NCBI RefSeq assembly: GCF_003853415.1
Contig: NZ_QTPP01000010.1
Location: 62,001 to 126,000 of the forward strand
Origin: Burkholderia sp. Bp9142
Lineage (GTDB): Bacteria; Pseudomonadota; Gammaproteobacteria; Burkholderiales; Burkholderiaceae
Direction: 5' to 3'
DNA: 64,000 nucleotides
The notes under the pieces are model-generated. The model worked only from the letters and a program-made list of their open reading frames with translations, ran no database searches and was not told the origin of the DNA. The translations under genes were made by a program, and so were the position numbers. Below are positions 17,814-26,610 of this stretch, one piece after another (the first letter of the stretch is position 1; every line of letters begins with the position of its first letter).

Positions 17814-18877
17814 TGCTGCTGCTGAACCCCGGCCCGGTAACGCTGACCGAACGCGTGCGCCGCAGCCTGCTGCAACCCGACCTGTGCCATCGCGAAAGCG
17901 AATTCTTCGATCTGCAGGATGAAGCGCGTGCGCGCCTCGTCGGCGCGTACGAACTCGACCCGGCCGAATGGGCCGCCGTGCTGATGACGGGTTCGGGCAC
18001 CGCCGCCGTCGAAAGCATGATCGCGGCGCTCGTGCCGCAGGACGGCAAGTTGCTCGTGATCGAGAACGGCGTGTACGGCGAGCGCATCACGCAGATCGCG
18101 ACGCAGTACGGGATCGCGCACGACGTGCTGAAGCATGAGTGGATGCAGGCGCCCGATCTCGCGCAGATCGCCGCGCGTCTCGACGCGGGTGGGTATTCGC
18201 ACGTCGCGGTGATTCATCACGAAACGACGACCGGCCGGCTGAACGACCTCGGCGCGATCGCGGAAGTGTGCCGCGCGCGCGGCGTGAAAATGCTCGTCGA
18301 CGGCGTCAGCAGCTTCGGCGCCGAAGCGATCGACTTCGCCGGCGGCGTGATCGACGCGGTCGCCGCGACCGCGAACAAGTGCCTGCACGGCGTGCCGGGC
18401 GCGGCGTTCGTGATCGTGCGCCGCAGCGCGCTCGCGAAGGCCGCGAGCCGTACTTACTACCTCGACCTCGGTCGGCTCGCGAAGCTGCAGGATCAGCGCA
18501 ATACGCCGTTTACGCCGTCGGTGCACGCGTATTACGCGCTCGTCGAGGCGCTGCGCGAGTTTGATGAGGCCGGCGGCTGGCGGGCGCGGCATGCGCATTA
18601 CAAGGCGCTCGCCGATCAGGCGCAGGCTGGGCTTGCGGCGCGCGGGATGACGCTCGTGCTGCCGGAAGGTGAGTCGTCGGTTGTGCTGCGCGCGTACCGG
18701 CTGCCGCAGGGCGTCACGTACGAGACGCTGCACGACGGGTTGAAGGCGCGCGGCTTCGTGATCTACGCGGGGCAAGGCGGGTTGTCGAAGGAGTTGTTCC
18801 GGATCTCGACGATGGGTGCGATCGAAGCGGCTGATGTCGAGCGGTTGCTGGAGGGTTTTACGGCGCTGACGCAGTAA
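17813..18877 (+). CDS. phnW: 2-aminoethylphosphonate--pyruvate transaminase
   Basis: This 354-residue PLP-dependent class V aminotransferase interconverts phosphonoacetaldehyde and 2-aminoethylphosphonate (AEP). PLP lysine K189 is in ATANKCLHGVPG, and D163 in KMLVDGVSSFGAEAID binds the cofactor ring. The ATG at 17813 ([15 protein letters not shown]) has AAGGAG 7 bases upstream and overlaps the decarboxylase stop as TGATG. A TTG one codon earlier is less likely. PhnW is also used in AEP breakdown, but the absence of phosphonatase and the presence of aepX/aepY show that here it works in biosynthesis. It is the last gene of the operon. Confidence 0.95.
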   Translation: MLLLNPGPVTLTERVRRSLLQPDLCHRESEFFDLQDEARARLVGAYELDPAEWAAVLMTGSGTAAVESMIAALVPQDGKLLVIENGVYGERITQIATQYGIAHDVLKHEWMQAPDLAQIAARLDAGGYSHVAVIHHETTTGRLNDLGAIAEVCRARGVKMLVDGVSSFGAEAIDFAGGVIDAVAATANKCLHGVPGAAFVIVRRSALAKAASRTYYLDLGRLAKLQDQRNTPFTPSVHAYYALVEALREFDEAGGWRARHAHYKALADQAQAGLAARGMTLVLPEGESSVVLRAYRLPQGVTYETLHDGLKARGFVIYAGQGGLSKELFRISTMGAIEAADVERLLEGFTALTQ

Positions 18878-18902
18878 GCTCTCGCCCTCACCTTCGTCGA
18901 CG

Positions 18903-18926
18903 AAAGGCCCGCAAGGGCCTTTTTTA
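18903..18926 (+). terminator. Rho-independent terminator of the phosphonate operon
   Basis: An 8-bp stem (AAAGGCCC / GGGCCTTT) with a GCAA tetraloop runs into a T tract, 25 bases after the phnW stop. Confidence 0.92.
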
Positions 18927-19044
18927 TTCTTCGAAAATTTATCGGACACACGGAACACAATGTCGGCGTTCGGCCAACAGGCGACCTTCGTGGGCAACGG
19001 GGTTCGGACATTCAGACGTTCGTTGCGCCCCTGGATGCGGCCAT

Positions 19045-19989
19045 TCAAATCGCGCGTACAGCCTGAGCGCCACCTGGGGGATGGCTGGAAAGCAATGCAG
19101 CGCAGCGCTCCCGTAGAAAGGCATGCAACTCGGTCATCGCCGGCGTGAGTTGCGCACGGTGCGCGCAAATCAAGTGCAACGGCGCAGGCTCGCAATACTC
19201 CGGCGGAAATAACTCCATCAGTCGACCAGCCCTCAGATCGTCGATGAGGTCCAGTCGCGACTTATAGATAAGGCCTTCCCCGGCTATCGCCCAGCGACGA
19301 ACCGCATCGGCATCGTCGCTGATGCGATTACCGGTGACCGCCACGGTGCGGTCGCCACCGGGCGGGGTAAAGCGCCAGCGCTCATGGATCTGCTCGCTCC
19401 ATACGTACCGAAGGCAGTTGTGCCGCCGCAGGTCGTCGACTTTGGCCGGTGCGCCATGCCGTTCGAGGTAGGACGGCGCGGCACACAATGCGCGCCGGTT
19501 GTTGTCGACCAACTTCATGGCCAGAAGAGACGAATCCGGCAGCGCTCCGTAGCGCACGACTGCATCCAGCGGCTGGCGAATCAGGTCGGCCGCACGGTCG
19601 CTCATTTTCAGGTGCAGCGACAAACCAGGGTGCCGGTGCTGAAAATCATCCAGCCACGGCAACAGCAGGTTTCGACCAAAGTCAGACGGCGCGGACAGCC
19701 GCAGCGGGCCGGACAGCGCCCCCCGGCCGTTTGCCAGTGCCTGCTGGCCTTCCTCCAGCGCACCCATCATGACCCGCGCATGCGGCAGGTAACGCTCTCC
19801 AGCCTCCGACAGTTGCATGCTTCGCGTGGACCGCGTGAACAGGCGCGTGTCCAACGCCTTCTCGAGCCGCTGCACCGATGCACTCGCGTGTGCCGGCGCG
19901 ATATTCAGCTGGCGCGCCGCCTCCGAGAAGCTGCCGTAGTCCACCGTGTGCACGAAGATCCGAACGTCATCGAGTCGAATCATTTTCAT
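19045..19989 (-). CDS. LysR-family transcriptional regulator
   Basis: The 314-residue protein has the LysR helix-turn-helix at about 4-63 (VRIFVHTVDYGSFSEAARQL, ASASVQRLEKALDTRLF) and a periplasmic-binding-protein-like effector domain (LRLSAPSDFGRNLLLPWLDD onwards). Its style is that of the large group of LysR repressors or activators next to short-chain or zinc-type oxidoreductases (LTTR of the DsdC/AaeR-like kind). It diverges from the oxidoreductase at 20081, with 91 bases between start codons, so it likely controls that gene and the GlcG-like gene behind it. A start three codons later (19983) is equally possible. Confidence 0.88.
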   Translation of the reverse strand: MKMIRLDDVRIFVHTVDYGSFSEAARQLNIAPAHASASVQRLEKALDTRLFTRSTRSMQLSEAGERYLPHARVMMGALEEGQQALANGRGALSGPLRLSAPSDFGRNLLLPWLDDFQHRHPGLSLHLKMSDRAADLIRQPLDAVVRYGALPDSSLLAMKLVDNNRRALCAAPSYLERHGAPAKVDDLRRHNCLRYVWSEQIHERWRFTPPGGDRTVAVTGNRISDDADAVRRWAIAGEGLIYKSRLDLIDDLRAGRLMELFPPEYCEPAPLHLICAHRAQLTPAMTELHAFLRERCAALLSSHPPGGAQAVRAI

Positions 19990-20080
19990 TGAAATGCCGA
20001 AATTGTTTGAGCTCGGTGGCCATTTATCCGCATACCGACGAAAGATAACATGGTCTCAATCCCCCTTGGAGGCCACGTGT

Positions 20081-21094
20081 ATGAAAGCCATCGGTTTCAA
20101 TCAGAACCATCCGATCAGCCACCCGCAGGCGCTGCAGGATATCGAGATTCCGACCCCGGAACTGCGCGACCATGATCTGCTGGTGGAAGTGAAAGCGGTA
20201 TCGGTCAATCCGGTCGATACCAAAATCCGGCGCGGTGGCGATATTCCGGAAGGCGGTGCGCGCATCGCCGGCTGGGACGCGGCGGGAATCGTCCGCGCGA
20301 CCGGTCCGCTGGCCACGCGCTTCAAGGCAGGCGACCGTGTCTGGTACGCGGGCGACATCAAGCGACCCGGCAGCAACAGCGAGCTGCACGCCGTGGACGA
20401 ACGTATCGTCGGACCCATGCCGACATCACTGGATTTCGCAGAGGCCGCTTCGTTGCCGCTGACCACGATCACCGCGTGGGAGCTGCTGTTCGACCGTCTG
20501 CGTGTTCAGGCAGCGGACCCGACCGACAACAACGTGCTGCTCGTGATCGGAGCGGCTGGCGGTGTCGGCTCGATTCTGACCCAACTGGCGCGTGAGCTTA
20601 CGGGCATGACAGTCATCGGCACGGCCTCGCGACCGGAAACCCGCGAGTGGGTGCTGGCACATGGTGCGCATGACGTCCTCGATCACCATCAACCCTGGGC
20701 AACCCAGTTGGCCGCGCTCGGTATCGAGCACGTCACCCATGTTGCCGGGTTGAACAACAGCGCTGCCTATGTGACTCAAATCGCCGACGTGCTGCGCCCG
20801 GAAGGCCAGTTCGCCCTTATCGACGACCCGGTGGGTCTGGACATCGGACCGTTCAAGGGGAAATCCATCTCGATTCACTGGGAGCTGATGTTTACCCGTG
20901 CGATGTTCACCACCGACACCCTCGCACGGCAACACGCCTTGCTGCGCCGCGCGGCGCAGCTGGTTGACCAGGGCCGCCTCAAGCACACCCTGACCCGACG
21001 CATTGACGGCATCAACGCCGCAGGCCTCATCGAAGCGCATGCGCTGGTCGAGGCCGGCAACATGATCGGCAAGGTCGTCGTCGCCAACCGCTGA
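20081..21094 (+). CDS. Zinc-type alcohol dehydrogenase-like / quinone oxidoreductase family protein
   Basis: The 337-residue MDR-superfamily protein has an N-terminal GroES-like domain (VKAVSVNPVDTKIRRG) and a Rossmann NADP-binding motif (VIGAAGGVGSILTQLAR, about 161-177). No catalytic zinc cysteine-histidine set is visible, so it probably acts as an NADPH-dependent quinone or enone reductase despite the family name. TTGGAGG lies 8-14 bases before the ATG at 20081. It is followed after 24 bases by a GlcG-like gene on the same strand, and a LysR gene is divergent. Confidence 0.87.
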   Translation: MKAIGFNQNHPISHPQALQDIEIPTPELRDHDLLVEVKAVSVNPVDTKIRRGGDIPEGGARIAGWDAAGIVRATGPLATRFKAGDRVWYAGDIKRPGSNSELHAVDERIVGPMPTSLDFAEAASLPLTTITAWELLFDRLRVQAADPTDNNVLLVIGAAGGVGSILTQLARELTGMTVIGTASRPETREWVLAHGAHDVLDHHQPWATQLAALGIEHVTHVAGLNNSAAYVTQIADVLRPEGQFALIDDPVGLDIGPFKGKSISIHWELMFTRAMFTTDTLARQHALLRRAAQLVDQGRLKHTLTRRIDGINAAGLIEAHALVEAGNMIGKVVVANR

Positions 21095-21118
21095 ACCCTT
21101 CTGACAAGGAGCATCAAC

Positions 21119-21544
21119 ATGACATCGCCAATCATCAACACGACCACGATCAGCCTGGAAGCCGCACAAGCATTGATGGCCGAAGCGCGCCGCGCGTGCG
21201 CCGCGCGAGGATTCGCCGCGACAATCGCGATTACCGATGCAGGCGGCCACCTGCGCGCTTTCGAGCGCGCGGATGCCGCCCCGTTCCTGACGGTTGACGT
21301 CGCCATCGACAAGGCATGGACCGCCGCGTCGTTCGGCATGGCCACGCATCAATGGAATCAGTACATGGCCGAACCTGCCGTTGCCCCGCTGGCGCACCAT
21401 CCGCGGCTGATGCCGGTCGGCGGTGGCGTACCGATCTTTCACGAAGGGCGTCTGGTCGGGGGCATCGGTGTTTCTGGCGGAACGTCGGCTCAAGACCACG
21501 AGGCCGCCGAGGAAGCGCTGCGCCACGCAGGGTTTAACCAGTAA
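21119..21544 (+). CDS. GlcG/HbpS-family protein
   Basis: The 141-residue protein matches the GlcG/HbpS fold family: ITDAGGHLRAFERADAAPFL at about 38-57, then KAWTAASF, and the C-terminal GGVPIFHEGRLVGGIGVSGG. Members bind heme or small cofactors, or occur beside glycolate, diol or aldehyde oxidation genes; the molecular role is poorly known. It has no signal peptide and a good ribosome-binding site (AAGGAG). Placement behind the oxidoreductase suggests the two work together on an oxidised small molecule. The 190 bases after it hold no gene. Confidence 0.85.
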   Translation: MTSPIINTTTISLEAAQALMAEARRACAARGFAATIAITDAGGHLRAFERADAAPFLTVDVAIDKAWTAASFGMATHQWNQYMAEPAVAPLAHHPRLMPVGGGVPIFHEGRLVGGIGVSGGTSAQDHEAAEEALRHAGFNQ

Positions 21545-21735
21545 GCCTGGGCCGTTGAGCGGTCGCCTTGCCGTCAATCGACAAACGTTCTACAAAGGCG
21601 AAACCGTTGCTCGTGAGGGACCGGCCCGGACGGCCGGATCTCTCCAATAACTGCCGTTGAAGCTCTGGCGGCTCGAACAGCGGCTTCGGGGCAGTAAGCG
21701 ACATCCACGAAAACCTGTGAAAAACCCTTTTCATC

Positions 21736-22551
21736 GTGATCACGAGCATCCTTCGTTTCGCCCCGCTGCTGGCGCTCGCCGCCGCCCCGACGGTTCAGGC
21801 CGCCGACAATCAGCCTTGCGACGACGCGACCATCACGGCCGTCGCCCGCTGGGCCGGCATCGCGAGCGCGCGCATCGCCACCCGCGACGCGGACCGGCTC
21901 GTCATCGCATCGGCGTGCAAGGCGATGCCGAATACGCCGGGCACGACGATCGCGGCCATCGCGTTCGATTCGCTGCCGAAGAGCAAGAACCCCGACGAAA
22001 GTGCCAAGCTCCAGGTCATCGCGCTCGTCGAAGGCGGCAAGGTCGTCGCCGCCGACCGGTCGGTGATCGACGAAGATGCCGCGACGGAGATCGGCGAGAA
22101 CAGCTATCGCATCGATACCGCGCCGTACCGGCTGTCGCCCGACGTACGCGCGTTCGGCGTCGTGTTCACGAGCAGCGCGCGCGGTCCAAGCTGTCCTGAT
22201 GCGAACGCAAGCGAAGAGCTGACGCTGTGGGTGCGCGAAGGCAATCGCATCCGGCCGGTGTTCGGCACCAACCTGTACGGCTGGGTCAGTGTCGAGGGCG
22301 AAGCCTGCGGCGCCGGTGCGGGCGATGCGCGCAGCGAAGATGCCCGCATGACGATTGCCGTCGAGAAAACGTCGAGCCACGGCTTCGCCGACCTGTCGAT
22401 CACCGCGCACATCACGAAAACGCAACGCAAGGACGGCGATTACTCGGATACGGGCAAGCGAACCGCGCGCACGGTCGTCAAATACGATGGCAAGTCGTAC
22501 GGAATCGATATGTTCAGGACGTTCTGGTATTCGCCTGACGTACAGAAGTGA
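21736..22551 (+). CDS. Secreted protein of unknown function
   Basis: The 271-residue product has a signal peptide (ILRFAPLLALAAAPTVQA, cleavage before ADNQP) and four cysteines in the mature part (PCDDAT, SACKAM, GPSCPD, GEACGAG). These could form two disulphides in the periplasm. A repeated GKxVAADRSVIDED / NSYRIDTAPYRLS pattern suggests a beta-rich fold. The start is GTG at 21736; no better ribosome-binding site is visible. The C-terminal part (TRTFWYSPDV region) resembles proteins that report on a physiological value, but I do not recognise a named family. It stands alone between the GlcG-like gene and a convergent acyltransferase. Confidence 0.65.
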   Translation: MITSILRFAPLLALAAAPTVQAADNQPCDDATITAVARWAGIASARIATRDADRLVIASACKAMPNTPGTTIAAIAFDSLPKSKNPDESAKLQVIALVEGGKVVAADRSVIDEDAATEIGENSYRIDTAPYRLSPDVRAFGVVFTSSARGPSCPDANASEELTLWVREGNRIRPVFGTNLYGWVSVEGEACGAGAGDARSEDARMTIAVEKTSSHGFADLSITAHITKTQRKDGDYSDTGKRTARTVVKYDGKSYGIDMFRTFWYSPDVQK

Positions 22552-22587
22552 TTTAAGTGACGCGGCAGGTCGAGTACGCCCGCTCGC

Positions 22588-23739
22588 CTACTCCACCACC
22601 TTCGGCCCGATTGCGTCGTTCGGCGACGGCATCCGCAGCGAGTCGTCGCGCACGCGTCGCGCTTCGCGCGCCGTATAGCGATCCTTCAGCCGCAGGAACG
22701 GTTTCTCGACGAGAAAGTAACTGGCTGTCGCGGCCATCAGCGCCCACACGATACCGAGCGGAAACGCATGCGCGACCGGCAGATCCGGGTTCGCGAACGG
22801 CTGCTGCCAAAGATAAAGACTGAACGAGATCGTGCCGACGAACACGACCGGCCCGGCCCGCAGCCATCGCGCGCACCAGAACTCGCTGCGGAAATTCAGC
22901 ACGACGATCACGATCGCGATCAGCGCGGCCTCGAGCGTCACGCCGTAGGTCGCATTCCAGAAGCCGCCGAGCCGGTGTTCGGCAAGCGGCATCCCGAACA
23001 GCACGATGAAGACGAGCGCCGTCACGATGCGCGACTCGCCGCGCCATGAACGAATCCACGCTTCGAGCCGTTCGCGCTCGAGCGCCGCGTAGCAGCCGAT
23101 CAGGATCGGATCGACGCCCGTATGCAGCATCATCCCGAGTTGCCCGCGCAGCGCCGGCGCGACGAAATACGTCAGCGCGCGCACCAGCGGCACGACCAGG
23201 ATCAGCGCGGCCAGCCAGCGCGTGCCGCGACGCCGCGTGCCGTACACCAACAGCAGCGGCCAGAACCAGTAGAACTGCTCCTCGAGCGCGAGCGACCAGA
23301 AGTGGCCGAGATACCATGCGCCGTCCGGATGCAGCGCGTTGTCGCCGGCCAGCCCGAACCACGCCGAGTAATTCCACAGATGCAGCGCCGCATACAGCCA
23401 CTGACGGCGATCGACGTCGAGCCAGCCGGCGGCGGCGAGCACGCCGACGGTCGCGAGATACACATAGCAGGCCGGCCAGATCCGCAGCGCGCGGCGCACG
23501 TAGAACGCCGTCAGCGCGATCCCGCCGGTGCGCGCGAACTCGGCGCGCAGCACGTTGGTGATCAGGAAGCCGCTGAGGACGAAGAAGATCAGCACGCCGA
23601 GCCGGCCATCGGCGATCAGCCGCAGCGGCGCGAACCAGCCGGTGTAGCCGCCGGGCAGCACGTGCTCCGCATGGCCGACGACGACCATCGTGACCGCGAC
23701 GGCGCGCAACCCGGTCAGCTGCTTGACGCGATGGTTCAT
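22588..23739 (-). CDS. Acyltransferase-3 family membrane protein
   Basis: The 383-residue protein has about ten membrane segments and the acyltransferase-3 signatures: catalytic histidine in MVVVGHAEHVLPGG (about residue 23) and FFVLSGFLITNVL (about 52-64). Also present are FYVRRALRIWPACYVYL and the WSLALEEQFYWFWPLLL segment, which is typical of the OafA/NodX-like group. Such enzymes acetylate or acylate sugars of surface polysaccharide or lipopolysaccharide at the inner membrane. The ATG at 23739 (MNHRVKQLTGLRAVAV) is chosen; the frame is open further upstream but unlike the family. No glycosyltransferases are adjacent, so the acceptor is unknown. Confidence 0.88.
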   Translation of the reverse strand: MNHRVKQLTGLRAVAVTMVVVGHAEHVLPGGYTGWFAPLRLIADGRLGVLIFFVLSGFLITNVLRAEFARTGGIALTAFYVRRALRIWPACYVYLATVGVLAAAGWLDVDRRQWLYAALHLWNYSAWFGLAGDNALHPDGAWYLGHFWSLALEEQFYWFWPLLLVYGTRRRGTRWLAALILVVPLVRALTYFVAPALRGQLGMMLHTGVDPILIGCYAALERERLEAWIRSWRGESRIVTALVFIVLFGMPLAEHRLGGFWNATYGVTLEAALIAIVIVVLNFRSEFWCARWLRAGPVVFVGTISFSLYLWQQPFANPDLPVAHAFPLGIVWALMAATASYFLVEKPFLRLKDRYTAREARRVRDDSLRMPSPNDAIGPKVVE

Positions 23740-25020
<1,281 letters not shown>

Positions 25021-25090
25021 GCAGCCCAGTACGGCGCAATACGACGCGGCGCGCTACAGCCGGCCATCCCGGCCTGCACGCGCCGCAAGC

Positions 25091-25363
25091 TCAAAGCGCG
25101 GCTTCGACGATGGTCCGGCCGCTGATCGCGCGCTCGACGAGCTGTTCGTCCCCGACCTTGCGGATCGCATCGTCGAGCAATCCTTCGGGCTCTTCCGTCG
25201 CCACCTTCAGCAAGCCCGACAGGCCGCGCGCGTCGAGCACCACCAGCGTCTCCATCGAATCCGCACGGCTCACGAGCACGCGACGGAATGCCGGGCCCGC
25301 GCCGAAGCTCGCGCAGAGCGCGATCGTCTCGTTGCCGAGCGTGTAGTCGAAGTTCTTGATCAT
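25091..25363 (-). CDS. Small conserved-type protein of unknown function
   Basis: The 90-residue acidic product (MIKNFDYTLGNETIALC...) has no signal peptide or membrane segment. It reads as an alternating alpha/beta domain (RRVLVSRADSMETLVVLDA, GLSGLLKVATEEPEGLLDDA). The longer frame to 25480 adds an Arg/Pro/Ala-rich leader that looks non-coding, so the ATG at 25363 is preferred. I recognise no family. It is convergent with pip and lies 185 bases after the stop of no other gene, so it has its own promoter. Confidence 0.55.
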   Translation of the reverse strand: MIKNFDYTLGNETIALCASFGAGPAFRRVLVSRADSMETLVVLDARGLSGLLKVATEEPEGLLDDAIRKVGDEQLVERAISGRTIVEAAL

Positions 25364-25548
25364 GTGTGCCGCCGTTGCAAGGAAATGGCGACGCGCGACG
25401 GCGCGGCGCCGTGACGTCGACGCACCCGTGCGTGCCACCGGCGCCGGACCAGGGGCCGATCCGGTCGCCGGCACCACCATGCTAGGCGGGCAGTATTAAC
25501 GAAGACTTAAACGGCCGGCGAGCAGTGCGTCAGGCCGATCGCGCCGTA

Positions 25549-26610
25549 TTACGACGCATCGTCGAGCGGCTCGACCGTCACGCCGACCTTCAGCTCCTGA
25601 TCCGCGCCGCCGCCACGAATCACGCCGCGCAACGGCGTCACGTCCGCATAGTCGCGGCCGATCGACAACATCACGTAGTCGTCGCCCGGCGCACGGTCGT
25701 TGGTCGGATCGAGCTGCAGCCAGCCGCCGTCTTCGGGCCATGCCGGGTCGTACACGTCGACCCATGCATGCGACGCATCCGCGCCGATCAGCCGCGGCTG
25801 CCCGGGCGGCGGCTGCGTCAGCAGATAACCGCTCACGTAGCGCGCGGCGAGCCCGAGCGAGCGCAGCGCGCCGATCATCACGTGCGCGAAATCCTGGCAG
25901 ACGCCTTTGCGCAAGCGCAGCGCATCGAGCGCGGTCGTCGTGATGTCGGTGCTGTTCGGCGTATACGCGAAATCGGCGTGGACTCGCCGCATCAAGTCCC
26001 ACGCGGCCTGCACGAGCGGCCGCCGGGGCGTGAAGCTCGCGGCCGCATACGCAGCCAGCTCGGGATCGCACGCCACATGCGGCGATGCGAACACGAACTC
26101 GCTCGCCGCGTCGTACGGCTGTCCCGCGCGAAACCGCAAGCGGTCGCGCACGGCTTCCCACGCCGTGGCGTGGTCAGGATCGGGACTCGCGATCGCGGGC
26201 GGCGGCGCGCCGCGTGCGCCCTGCGACCATACGGGCGGACTCACGCGCACCGTGCTGCGGCTGCGCACGAGCAGCGCATCGTGAGGCTGGTTAAGTGCGA
26301 ACGATGCACGCGCGTTGCCGAACGCGTCGATCTCGGTGCCGACCGCCTCCGGTGCGGGTTCGATGTCGAGCGCGAACGTCAGCACCTGCTGGCGCGGCGT
26401 CGCGAGCGGCTGCAGCCGCGCCTGGTGCTGCGCGGATTCGACGCGTGCCGCGTAGCGGTATTCGGTGTCGTGCGTGACGCGCAGCACGCGGCCCGGTACG
26501 GCGGCAGCCGATCGCGCAGGTGTCGCAGGCGTGATCGCCGCTGCGGCCTGCTTCGGATGGCCGGAACCCGGCGCGGGCGGCGTCTTCGCCGCGTGTTTCG
26601 CTGTCACCAT
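25549..26610 (-). CDS. Transglutaminase-like protease family protein
   Basis: The 353-residue protein has an N-terminal transglutaminase-associated beta domain (about 40-125; RVLRVTHDTEYRYAARVESA). A transglutaminase core follows with an intact triad: C238 in KGVCQDFAHVMIGALRSLGL, H281 in ADASHAWVDVYDP and D301 in LQLDPTND. Bacterial members usually act as amide or peptide hydrolases rather than cross-linkers. The ATG at 26610 overlaps the stop of the fused ATP-grasp/alpha-E gene by 7 bases, so they are co-translated. It is the last gene of the six-gene cluster. The first 40 residues are Ala/Pro-rich and probably disordered. Confidence 0.9.
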   Translation of the reverse strand: MVTAKHAAKTPPAPGSGHPKQAAAAITPATPARSAAAVPGRVLRVTHDTEYRYAARVESAQHQARLQPLATPRQQVLTFALDIEPAPEAVGTEIDAFGNARASFALNQPHDALLVRSRSTVRVSPPVWSQGARGAPPPAIASPDPDHATAWEAVRDRLRFRAGQPYDAASEFVFASPHVACDPELAAYAAASFTPRRPLVQAAWDLMRRVHADFAYTPNSTDITTTALDALRLRKGVCQDFAHVMIGALRSLGLAARYVSGYLLTQPPPGQPRLIGADASHAWVDVYDPAWPEDGGWLQLDPTNDRAPGDDYVMLSIGRDYADVTPLRGVIRGGGADQELKVGVTVEPLDDAS

